Assembly: GCA_019828545.1 (NCBI GenBank)
Contig: JACVRA010000213.1
Coordinates: forward strand, 1-10,221
Source of the DNA: Paracamarosporium sp. OC-R06-R3
Lineage: Eukaryota; Ascomycota; Dothideomycetes; Pleosporales; Didymosphaeriaceae
DNA: 10,221 bases
Direction: 5' to 3'
Positions within the stretch are counted from its first letter, which is position 1. Every line of letters begins with the position of its first letter. Under the pieces are notes generated by a model. The model made no database searches and was not told where the DNA came from. It saw only the letters and a list, made by a program, of their open reading frames with translations. The position numbers were made by a program, and so were the translations under genes. Positions 1-8,176 of this stretch are shown in pieces.

Positions 1-216
1 TTTCTTAGACCCTTTTAGTTTTTTAAACTCTTTTAGTTTTCTAGACCCTCTTAGTTTCCTAGACCCTTTTAGTTTTTTAAACCCTTTTAGTTTCCTAGAC
101 CCTCTTAGTTTCCTAGATCTTTTTAATTTTTTAAACTTTTTTTATTTTTTAAATTTTTTTAATTTTTTAGATTTTCTTTATTTTTTAGATTTTTTTAATT
201 TTCTACTTTCTTTTAA
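1..216. repeat. 18-bp minisatellite, 12 tandem units, decaying rightward
   Basis: Twelve 18-base units run without gaps from the window edge, so the array probably continues to the left. Early units read TTTCCTAGACCCTTTTAG with few changes. Units from about 109 onward lose C and G progressively, and the last (199-216) reads TTTTCTACTTTCTTTTAA. The period is a multiple of three. On the plus strand the frame starting at base 2 is open to 265 (stop TAA at 266-268) and would read a hexapeptide repeat of type FLDPFS. On the minus strand one frame is open from 141 to 1 with units of type LKGSRK. Neither has an ATG, so I treat both as by-products of the repeat, although a decayed repeat-coding exon is possible. 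Confidence 0.9.
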
Positions 217-1255
217 TTACTTTTTTCCTTTTATTTTACTATTTATATTTTTTTATATTTATTATTAATAATATTTTTAGCTTTTCTACTTTCTTTATTA
301 TTTTTATCCCTCTTTTTTTTATATATTTATATTTTTACTTAAAAATATTTTATTTTTATTTTTACTTTTTTCTTATTTATTTTATTTTACTTTTTATAAA
401 TTTTTTTCTTTAATTTTATTTATCTTTATTATTATATATATTTAATTTATTTTTATTATAACCTTTTTTTACTTCTTTTTTTTATTTTTTTATTTTATTT
501 CTTCTTTTTTCTTTTTTATTTATATCTCTTTTCTTTCTATTTTATATTATATACTTTTTTAATTTTCTTATTTAAAACTTCTTCTTTTTTATTAACTATT
601 TATTTTTTTTTTCTTTTATTTACTATTTATTATTTCTCTTTTTCTCTATTTATTATTAATTTTTTTTTTTCTTTTTCTACTTACTATTCTTACTTTTTAC
701 TAGTTTTTTATACTTTTTTTTATTATATTTTTAACTATTATTTTATTCTTATACTATAATACTTTATATAGAATTTACTTTTATAATTTTTAGGTAAATA
801 TTATTTACTTACTTAAAAAATTAATATTTCTATATATTTTACTACTATAATTTATTATATACTAAACTATTTATACTTTTTTTTTAATTATTAGTTTTTT
901 AATATTACTTTTTTATTTTAATTCTTTTCTTTTTTTTTATTTTATAAATTTATTTTATATAATCTTATTAATCTTTTTATTACTATAAGATATATATTTT
1001 AAATAATTCTTAATCTATACTAATGTTATACTATTTATATTAAATTTTTTAGTTTTATTTTTAATATCTTTTTAACTAAGCTTTTTTTATTTCTTTTTCT
1101 TTTTTATATTATTTCTTAGCTTATTATTCTTTTTTTATTATAAATAAGTTTACTTTTTACTTCTTTCTTTTTTTCTTCTTTTATTTTAGTTGTATTTATT
1201 TTATTATCTTTTAATTAAAATCTTTTACTCTTTTTTATTTTCTTTAAGTAATACT
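217..1255. other. T/C-rich low-complexity tract without genes
   Basis: About 1 kb of strongly T-rich plus-strand sequence with scattered short A runs and C only in CT, CC or similar contexts. No open frame, RNA gene or clear repeat unit is visible. From 281 to 702 there is not one G, and G stays very rare to about 1000. The left end grades out of the 18-bp array, so part of this tract is probably more decayed minisatellite. No function can be supported. Confidence 0.7.
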
Positions 1256-1390
1256 TAAAGGGCCTATTACCTACCCTCTCTTTTCTTTTCTTTTATTTCT
1301 CTCTTTTTTTCTTTTTTTTTTTGTTTTTTTATAATACGTAAAAGGCCTACCTTCTATCTCTATTAATTACCCTCTTTACGTAATAATTAT
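1249..1390. repeat. Short direct and inverted repeat cluster at a strand-bias switch
   Basis: TAATACTTAAAGGGCCTA (1249-1266) recurs as TAATACGTAAAAGGCCTA (1332-1349), 83 bases on, with two differences. The second copy starts an inverted repeat: TACGTAAA (1335-1342) pairs with TTTACGTA (1375-1382) across a 32-base spacer. Immediately right of it the plus strand changes from T-rich to A-rich (runs of A at 1400-1413). This may be a decayed element end or an insertion junction. The arms are short, so the inverted repeat alone is weak evidence. Confidence 0.4.
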
Positions 1391-1427
1391 ATAATAATAA
1401 AAAAATAAAAAAATAAATATAAAGAGA

Positions 1428-1551
1428 AGATAACTTATTTTATTAATAATTAAAGAATAATACCTATCTTACTAGTATATATAGCTTAAAAAATAAATAG
1501 TATTTAATTAGGCAAAGAATTCTTTTTATTTTTAGATAACTTATTTTATTA
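1428..1551. repeat. 18-bp exact direct repeat pair
   Basis: AGATAACTTATTTTATTA occurs at 1428-1445 and again at 1534-1551, 106 bases apart. In DNA this AT-rich an 18-base match has limited weight, but neither copy lies in a simple homopolymer run. It may be a remnant of a local duplication. Confidence 0.35.
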
Positions 1552-2142
1552 TTATAAATATAAAGATTTTTACTTAAGTAGTATTTTTAAAAGGTTATTC
1601 TTTATTTTATCTCCTTTATTTTATAAGCTAAGCTAATAGTCTATGCCTTATTAAAAAGTAAATAAGTGGTTAAGTAATTCTATTTTATTTATATTACTAA
1701 ATTTAGTAGTTTGTTCTCTTATACCCCCTTATATAATTATTAAGACTAGAAAGATTTTTAATAAACTATTATATTACTTTAGTTTTTATACTATACGTTT
1801 ACTAAAGTTTATATAACCCTTAAAAAGGTAAATTACTAATATAGTAAAGGATAAAATATCTTATAAAAAATATAAAAGAATTCTAAAAATCTTAAGTTTA
1901 AATTTTAAGTTTATCTTAGTTTTATATCTTAACTAGGTTATTTAATTATAGTATAGGGCCTATTTAATAAAGGTAGTCTATTTTATATTAAATTTAATTC
2001 TTTTTTTTCTATACTTTTAGTTTATCTATAGGCTATTAAGATGCTACTATTCCTTAAGAAGTAGACGCCTCTTGACTATAAATACCCTATAGTAGATTAT
2101 ATACTAAGAAGGCTAGACTAAATTAAGTAGAGGTATTAAAGG

Positions 2143-2343
2143 TTAAAGGAAATCTAGTATTAGGTTAATTAGTACCTTAAGCCTATTATTAAAATCTAGT
2201 ATTAGGTTAATTAGCGCCTTAGGCCTATTATTAAAATTTAGTATTAGATTAATTAGTGCCTTAGGCCTATTATTAAAATCCAGTGTTAGGTTAATTAGCG
2301 CCTTAGGCCTATTATTAGAATTTAGTATTAAGTTAATTAGCAC
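2143..2343 (-). other. 66-codon open frame made of the 42-bp repeat; not an intact gene
   Basis: This is the only ATG/GTG-type open frame of note in the window. Its first codon is GTG (2343-2341), not a normal nuclear start, and the same frame is open upstream to 2370. The translation is almost wholly a 14-residue repeat (ALINLILDFNNRPK), hydrophobic for eight residues and then polar NNRPK, ending at TAA (2145-2143). Because the repeat period is 42, one frame without a stop in the unit stays open through the array. I read it as a surviving piece of the surrounding relic and not as an expressed small protein. Confidence 0.75.
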
Positions 2344-2347
2344 CTTA
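2150..2347. repeat. 42-bp tandem repeat, about 4.7 units
   Basis: Full units lie at 2150-2191, 2192-2233, 2234-2275 and 2276-2317, with a 30-base partial unit at 2318-2347. Each ends with the strongly kept segment CTTAGGCCTATTATTA or a close variant. Differences between units are mainly C/T and A/G transitions (GCGCC, GTGCC, GTACC, GCACC at the same place), the pattern expected of CpA-directed mutation acting after the array formed. The period equals 14 codons, and on the minus strand the units are open in one common frame. Confidence 0.93.
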
Positions 2348-2440
2348 ATAAAGCTTTTTATTATATATAATTAAGTAAATTATTTATACTAATTATAAGT
2401 AATAGAGATAGAAAAGGGTCTAGAAATTAAAGGGAAAGAA

Positions 2441-2494
2441 TTAATTAACTTAGGCCTATTATTAAAATTTAGTATTAGGTTAATTAATACTTTA
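2441..2494. repeat. Detached, in-frame copy of the 42-bp unit
   Basis: The segment holds TTAGGCCTATTATTA followed by a full AAATTTAGTATTAGGTTAATT-type half unit, clearly the same unit as at 2150-2347 but separated from it by about 90 bases of unrelated sequence. On the minus strand it sits in the same reading frame as the tandem array and the intervening sequence is partly open (2460-2392). The array was therefore probably longer, or the protein had spaced repeat copies. Confidence 0.8.
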
Positions 2495-2500
2495 GCCTAA

Positions 2501-2535
2501 CTAGGCTTTATACTATATTAATAATTAGGCTTTAT
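2501..2535. repeat. Short direct repeat pair around TAGGCTTTATA
   Basis: TAACTAGGCTTTATACTATA is followed about 25 bases later by TAATTAGGCTTTATATTGG. The shared core is TAGGCTTTATA with similar flanks. It lies just right of the detached 42-bp unit and may be a further small duplication in the same repeat-prone region. Confidence 0.4.
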
Positions 2536-2608
2536 ATTGGCTAAAAAGCGTAGCTAAATTACGTTTTAAGATTATAGCTACTATATACCTAAGAATTAGA
2601 AGAGAATT

Positions 2609-3063
2609 TTATACCTTTACCTTTACTAAGGCCTATCCTTATTATTTATAATAGCGTTAGTATAGTAGATCTAAAGGCCTTAAGTTTCTTATAAGGGCTT
2701 ATTTAAGCTTAAGGGTAGTATTATATCTATTTATACTACTTTTATAATTAGGCTTTAAGTTAATTAAAAGAGCGTTTAGCTATATTCTATACTACCTTAA
2801 TAATATAGCTTTAAGCTAGCTAAGAAGAGTGTTTAACTATGTTTTATACTACCTTAACAATGTAGTTTAGAGCTAACTAAAAGAGTATTTAGCTATATTT
2901 TATATTACCTTAATAATATAGCTTTAAGTTGGCTAAGAAGAGTATTATATTATATTTATTTATATTACTTTAGTTATCTATTTACTTCTAGATTAGCTAA
3001 TCTTATACTCTTACCCTTACCAAGACCTATCCTTATAATCTATAGTAGCATTAATATTATAGA
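2609..3063. repeat. 61-bp direct duplication (2609-2669 and 3003-3063)
   Basis: The two segments align without gaps at 49 of 61 positions. They share CCTATCCTTAT and the run of CTTTACC-type triplets. Ten of the twelve differences are C/T or A/G transitions, which points to one duplication followed by RIP-type mutation. The copies flank the 56-57-bp array, so the duplicated block may have been larger. Confidence 0.75.
2753..2973. repeat. 56-57-bp tandem repeat, three units plus a partial fourth
   Basis: Units lie at 2753-2808 (56), 2809-2865 (57) and 2866-2921 (56), with a degenerate partial at 2922-2973. The shared pieces are CTTTAAG, TAAAAGAG or TAAGAAGAG, TTTAGCTATATT and ACTACCTTAATAATATAG. 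A further weak copy may lie just left, around 2698-2752. In the 57-bp unit the minus strand reads 19 codons with only TAA stops (LHC*GSIKHS*TLFLASLK), so the ancestral unit was probably coding, and the 56-bp units carry a one-base deletion. Most unit differences are transitions. Confidence 0.85.
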
Positions 3064-4500
3064 GGGAGTAAAACTAAAGTATAAAATTCTATTTATAAGT
3101 AATAGTATTTACTAGCTAAGGTACTACTAATGTCTTAAAGTAACTAGCTCTTTACTATTTTATTAAGAAATTTATTTTTATTATAAACGATCCCCTACTA
3201 CTACTATAAATAAGTATAAATAAAAAAAAGCTATAAAGAAGAAGATAAAGATTAATTAAGTTATCTTTACTACTTTATAATAATAAAAGTATAGCGTTTA
3301 AACTAAATTTTATTATAGCTATAAAATATAAAGTTAATAAATCCTTTTATATTAAACTATAATAATATTAGCTCTCTTCTTTGCGTTAGTAGTGCTTCTT
3401 AATCTTAAAGTATAACTTTATTATTATATAGACTATCTTAGTTGCCTTAAATAATCTTAATCTAGCCTAGCTTTTTAAGTAGGTAATTATTAACGTCCTT
3501 ATATTTTATAGGGTTAATTATTAGCCAAGCTTATCTTTTTTTCTTTTAAAGAACTTGCCAATTTTCTTTATTATATCTAGTATATAGAGTATAAGGCTGT
3601 TATTAATATCCTATAAAAAGGCTTTAGGCTATAAAAACTAAAGTATTTTAATTACTAGGCTTACTATAAATATAGAATAGTCCTTCTTAGGCCCTATACT
3701 AAATACTTATACCTTAGGCGCTATAGTAGACATTATAGACGATAAGATTAACATTAATACTATTATAAGTAGGATATTATAAAGTAGATTGTCTAAGTAT
3801 ACTATAAGACATTACTAGGCCATTTAATAGTACTCTAGTATACTTTAGTTATCTATTTAAAATACTTTTTTATACTACTAAAATCTATTCTTAACTAACT
3901 ATAGTATTGCGTTAAAGGGGATTATATAGTTAAAGTTAATCTTACTCTTTTATAAATACCAACGCTTTACCTAGTATTTAGCCTTAATAATAGTATACTT
4001 AAGGCTACTAGGCCTTATTATAATTATTAAAGCTATAGGTGCTAATTCTACTAGCTAAGTAACCCTTTAGTAGCTAAGCTTTAATTAGTATAAACCTAGT
4101 ATATACTTAATTTAATATATAAGTATAGCTATAGTTAATATATTAATCTACTAGTCTTTACTTATTATCTTTACCCTTATATGCCTTATAGTAGTGTAGA
4201 GTATTAAGAACTAAGTTATATTTTATAAATAGAATAGCCTCCCTACTATTTATTTAAATTATATATAGCTATTATATAGGTCCTATATAAAGTCCTATTA
4301 TATTTTAGATAATATAATAGATAGTATTATAGACTCTTTTAGTAAGGCTAATAAAAAGATTAACTTATACTTTCTACTACTTATTAGTAGCTTTACTATA
4401 TTAATTATAATATTTTATTTACTTACGTTTATAAAAAGAGATACTTAACTTATACCTATTACTTTATTTACTCTTATTAGTTTTTTAATAGCTATAGTAT
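3061..4500 (-). pseudogene. Minus-strand coding relic, third (downstream) segment
   Basis: A single minus-strand frame (codon first base at positions equal to 1 modulo 3) keeps few stops from about 4500 to 3061. Open runs include roughly 40 codons around 3275-3156, 29 codons ending near 3520 with a basic patch (KKIGKFFKRKKDK), and 34 codons around 3805-3704 that keep two ATG codons. All interruptions are TAA or TAG. The same frame is used by the relic at 6700-9658, while 4500-6720 uses the next frame, so net indels near 4500 and 6700 would restore one continuous gene. I do not recognise the product and see no clear catalytic motif. A transposon-encoded or repeated-family protein is the inference. 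Confidence 0.5.
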
Positions 4501-6720
4501 TTCTTAATTATTACTTAATCTATAGCTTTAACTACCTTTATTTAATGCTTAATAGTAGTGGTAGATAATAAATATAATTATCTAAGGCTTTTATAGTTTT
4601 TTAAAGACCTCTTTAAGGAACTTAGTAGTACTATTTAGCCCTTATATTCTTAGTCTATCTAGTTTACTAAACTATATCTTACTATAGTAGCTAACTATAA
4701 CTACTAGCCTATAGTAAAATATTAAAGATACTATATATATTATTATAGATTATCCGTTCTACTACTAAGGCCATTATACTAAGCTTAGGTTGTCGGCGCC
4801 TTATAGGTTAAGTATACCAGGATTAATAAATGGCTATATACCCTACTTAATGCCGTTAATTATTTTAAGTAGTATAAGTATTAAGCCTATTAATAATCTT
4901 AGAAATCCTATAAAGCAGTAGCTTTTTAGTTAATTAATAGCTAATATACCTTCTATTAATATAGTATATAGCCCTTAAAAGTTAGTAACCTTAAACTAAG
5001 TATAGATACTATTAATTACTCTACTAAATAGGCTTATAAAAGAGGATAGAATACTAGGAAATATAAATAGCCTAAAGAAATAAAAAAAATATATATAGTA
5101 CTATAGCTCTTTAAGAAAGAAATATATTAATTAAAAGATAAAACTAAAGATAGCTAAAAAGCTCTACTTTTTATTACTTAGCTATAATGTCTATATAGAA
5201 AGGACCTACTCTATTTTAAAAGTATATTCTTTCTTTAGTATAGCCTACTTAATGCACTGTTGCTTTTAAGTAAAAGGCTTTAATAATTTAGGATTATTAA
5301 AGGTAAACTACTCTTTTAAGTACTATAGAAGATAGTCTTACTTAAACGCTACGTAAGTAAATAAAGCCCTATTATAATTAGGTAATACTAATATAGTAGT
5401 AGTAATACCTTTAATTATAAATAAATTATTTAGTCTATATTAAATACTTCTTTTAATATTAGAGTAACCTTAAAAGTATTTATAATTTAATATACTTAAT
5501 CTATTATATTAGTAGCTTATATTCTCCTATATAATAGCAAGAAGATTGTCTATTAAAAAGGCTAAAGGCTAGGGTAATAAGAAATTACTATAAGCTAGAT
5601 AAAATACTAGAGAGTAGAAGGTAAAGTCTTATAGTCTTTAAAACTTATAAAGTACCCTATTTTAATTAATTAAAAGATAGTATATTAATTTATTATATAG
5701 GTCTATAAACCGTCTATTTAAATAATTAATATTAACTACTAGTATATATAATATAGTATTAATATTACTTAATATATACTTTTATTTTAACTCCGTCTTA
5801 AGCTAGTCTAGTCTACTAGTAAATAGGCTTTAGTAATTATAATTAATATAGAAAATAATACTTACTCCTAATACTTCCTTACTAAACTACTTATTATAGG
5901 TAACGTTATCTTTAAGCTCTATAGCCTCTTTATTAGAGTTAGATGCTTTCTTAATAGACTAAAGTTAGATCTCCTTTAGTATAAATTATATCTACTTAGT
6001 TACTTTAATCTTAATATTTATACTATAATTATATATATAAAAGGCGGACTAGTTCTTTATTTAAAAAGCATCCTATATACTCTATTATATATAGGTAGGC
6101 TATACTAGTATAAACTTCTCTTAGAAGGTTATCTACTTATTAAAGGTAATCTTTTATATATAGGGACTATTAAGTTTTTAAGATGGCTTTATACCCTCCC
6201 CTAATAGCTTACCATTAAGAAACACTTACTTAATATATAAGGCTAAGACTTATATATAGTAATATAGTAAAGTACTAGACTAGAAGAATTTTTTACAACG
6301 TTTTTAAAGTATACCTTACAATAGCAGCTCTTTAGGCGCGTTAGTAATAGGGTATATAATAATATACTAAGCCTTTCTTATAGTAGTTATTACTAGTTAG
6401 AACGTTTAATACTCTAGGTTAAATATTAGTTTATAAATATATTTATTACTATATAAGGTTTACTAGTTTTTAAAGCTAATTATAATATTATTAAAGAATT
6501 AACTTAATAGCTGTATAATTAGCTTTAGTAGCCGTCTAATAATAATAAAAAGGTTAAGAAAAAATAAAGGGATATAGTTGTTATTAGGCATAGCTACTTA
6601 TAAGTTAGCTTTCCTACTTTTATAGTTAATTATATATTATCTTTAGAATATATTAATAGCTTTATTTCTATTAAAGGAGGTACTCTTAGTTACTATAATA
6701 AAGTCTTATACTACTATTTA
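4500..6720 (-). pseudogene. Minus-strand coding relic, middle segment, frame shifted by one
   Basis: Between about 6720 and 4500 the low-stop frame on the minus strand is the one whose codons start at multiples of three. I counted roughly 33 stops, all TAA or TAG, across about 430 codons from 6720 to 5400, clearly fewer than in the neighbouring frame over 6660-6240. Open runs include 32 codons from 6597 (VAMPNNNYIPLFF), 39 codons from 5781 to 5665 (NRRFIDLYNKLIYYL), 34 codons near 5100-5000 and 30 codons near 4935-4845. A short patch near 5550 (AFLIDNLLAI) loosely recalls the acidic centre of reverse transcriptases, but flanking motifs are missing, so I do not call one. The start of this frame may reflect an ancient indel or a programmed shift between two ORFs. 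Confidence 0.5.
4769..4918 (+). other. 50-codon plus-strand open run, probably a shadow
   Basis: A plus-strand frame is open from 4769 to the TAG at 4919-4921 and reads hydrophobic and proline-containing sequence (GYIPYLMPLI). It lies opposite the middle relic and has no ATG at its start. It is surrounded on both sides by dense stops in the same frame, unlike the long minus-strand relics. The GC-richer GTCGGCGCC at 4792-4800 lies inside it. I regard it as chance. Confidence 0.3.
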
Positions 6721-7149
6721 GTTAACTACCTTTTATAATACTATATATATTCCTACTCTTTAGCTTATAATTGCCTTTTACGTGGTCTATCTTTTATAAA
6801 TATTAGTCTAATATAATAAGTATATATTTTTTATTACTAAAAGTACTCTTACTACTATTATCCTTAATATTATATACTAAGGCATTTTTATAAAGTTTAT
6901 TATTATCTTTAAAGTTATTATTTAGGCTACTATTACTCTATTACTTATCTATTAATTATATTGTAGTTGTAGTAGGCAGTAAACTTAGCCATATATTATT
7001 AATACTAAGGAGTAGACTTAAGTTTAAAGGTTTATTATTAAATATATTAAAATTTATTATAAAACTTTTAAAGAGGAGTAATTTTTTATAAGAAGAGAGT
7101 ATAAAGTAGTTACCTATAAGATTTAAAAGTATAATCTTATTATATCTAC

Positions 7150-7165
7150 TTGCCCCTAGGGGTAA
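7150..7165. repeat. Single GC-rich palindrome within the large relic
   Basis: TTGCCCCTAGGGGTAA is an almost perfect 16-base palindrome (one T/C asymmetry). It is the same motif as the cluster at 9712-9807, more than 2.5 kb away. Here it falls inside the 81-codon open run and encodes LPLGA on the minus strand. Confidence 0.8.
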
Positions 7166-8064
7166 GCTATAGTAGAAATAAACGTTAAGAATACTTATAT
7201 ATTATATAATACCTATTCTCTATAGATACTAATACTAACTATAATTATATTCCTACGTTAAAGCTTCTATAGTAGATTTTAACTTAATTTATAGTTATTA
7301 TTTCCTATACTTTACTAATACTAATTGTCTTTAATATCCTAAGCTAGTAGAAGTGTATAATAAAGAAAGGACTTTTAATAAATTAATAGCCTAATAAGTA
7401 TTTATAGGTAGAAAAGTATAGTATATTTTAACTCTCTACTATTTAACTATATACCTATAAGAGTGCTGTTTATAAAGATTATTTAGCCTATTTAGTATAA
7501 AGTTAATTACTTCTTGGCTCTACCCCTCTATTTATATAGATGCCCTTACGCCTAGTGCTACCTTTAACCTATACTTTAGTAATTAAACAACGGCTGGCTC
7601 CTTAATAGATCTATATATATTTAATCCTTTTAAAACCTAAGGAAGGGGGGTATACTTCTATACTACTACTACTACCTACCCTTATATTAAGGTATTACTA
7701 CTTAGTGTCTAAAGTAATAGTCTAGTTACTATACACTATTCTCCTATTAAGTAAATAGTAGAAGGCTGTTTATCTTTACTATAACTATTTAATATATTAT
7801 TCTATTACTTAGAGATCTATTACGTAATAACTGGCTATAGTATAGAGAGTAACTTTTTACCTATACTTTTAAACTAAAGAGCTAAGTTATTTAGTACTTT
7901 TAAAATTTAGTAAATAAGATCTTATACCATTTACATAATTATAAGTAGACTAATCTTATAAATCCCCTCTAAAATAAAATCTACTATATACTTATACTAT
8001 AGCGTTGGCCCTATAAAGTTTATAATAATAAAGAGTAACTTTCTCTATATCTTATATTTAAACC

Positions 8065-8116
8065 GTGCACTGTAGGCATTACAGTTTCCACTTAGAAACT
8101 CGTAGAGATAGTGCAC
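8065..8116. repeat. Nested inverted repeats in the CpA-rich patch
   Basis: GTGCACT (8065-8071) pairs with AGTGCAC (8110-8116). Inside, AGTTTC (8083-8088) pairs with GAAACT (8095-8100) around a six-base loop. It could fold as a stem with an internal hairpin. It lacks tRNA arms. The minus-strand relic reads through it, so the structure may be coincidental. Confidence 0.4.
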
Positions 8117-8156
8117 TAGTGTAGCACTAGTAAAGTCTTTTGCCTTCTCCCGTACG

Positions 8157-8176
8157 TAGTAGAGGACGCTCTACTA
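8157..8176. repeat. Perfect 8-bp hairpin with GACG loop
   Basis: TAGTAGAG (8157-8164), GACG, then CTCTACTA (8169-8176) forms a perfect eight-pair stem with a four-base loop. It is not followed by a T run, and on the minus strand it overlaps two TAG stops in the relic frame, so a terminator role is not supported. Confidence 0.55.

Larger units (their letters stand above)
1500..2495 (-). pseudogene. Minus-strand coding relic containing 14-residue repeats, family unknown
   Basis: One minus-strand frame keeps a low stop density from about 2495 down to about 1500, with only TAA and TAG as stops. It begins with an isolated 14-residue unit, continues through a stretch open from 2370 to 2146, which holds the tandem units, and then runs leftward. 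An entirely stop-free patch covers 1860-1801 (DILSFTILVIYLFKG), and a second covers 1728-1654 (GGIREQTTKFSNI and on). Stops are explained by CAG, CAA or TGG changing to TAG or TAA. No ATG start is recognisable, as expected if ATG became ATA. The frame differs by one from the adjacent relic at 3061-4500. It may be the C-terminal part of the same gene or a separate one. The GG...TE-like patch faintly recalls the central domain of fungal telomere-linked helicases, but that is memory only and too weak to name. Confidence 0.45.

Noticed and set aside
2..265. Plus-strand open frame with hexapeptide repeats (FLDPFS type)
   Set aside because: No start codon, open only because of the 18-bp period, and it runs into T-rich low-complexity sequence encoding mostly F, L, N and Y.
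1391..1420. Poly(A) tail of a retroelement
   Set aside because: The A-rich stretch is interrupted by T every few bases and no element body could be joined to it.
1500..2100. Telomere-linked helicase central domain (GG...TE-like patch)
   Set aside because: The resemblance is a few residues recalled from memory, no helicase motif I or II is visible anywhere, and the match would need several unproven reversions.
2143..2343. 66-residue minus-strand protein as a real small gene
   Set aside because: It starts at GTG, consists almost wholly of the 42-bp minisatellite, and continues in frame upstream without an ATG; it is a fragment of a degraded longer frame.
2150..2973. CRISPR array
   Set aside because: Units are directly adjacent without unique spacers; these are ordinary tandem repeats.
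5521..5580. Reverse transcriptase active-site region (AFLIDNLLAI)
   Set aside because: A convincing YxDD-type motif and the flanking conserved blocks are not visible, and LTR or LINE ends were not found.
8065..8116. Possible tRNA or small structured RNA
   Set aside because: The outer and inner stems do not match a tRNA cloverleaf, there is no T-loop consensus, and the large relic's frame passes through.
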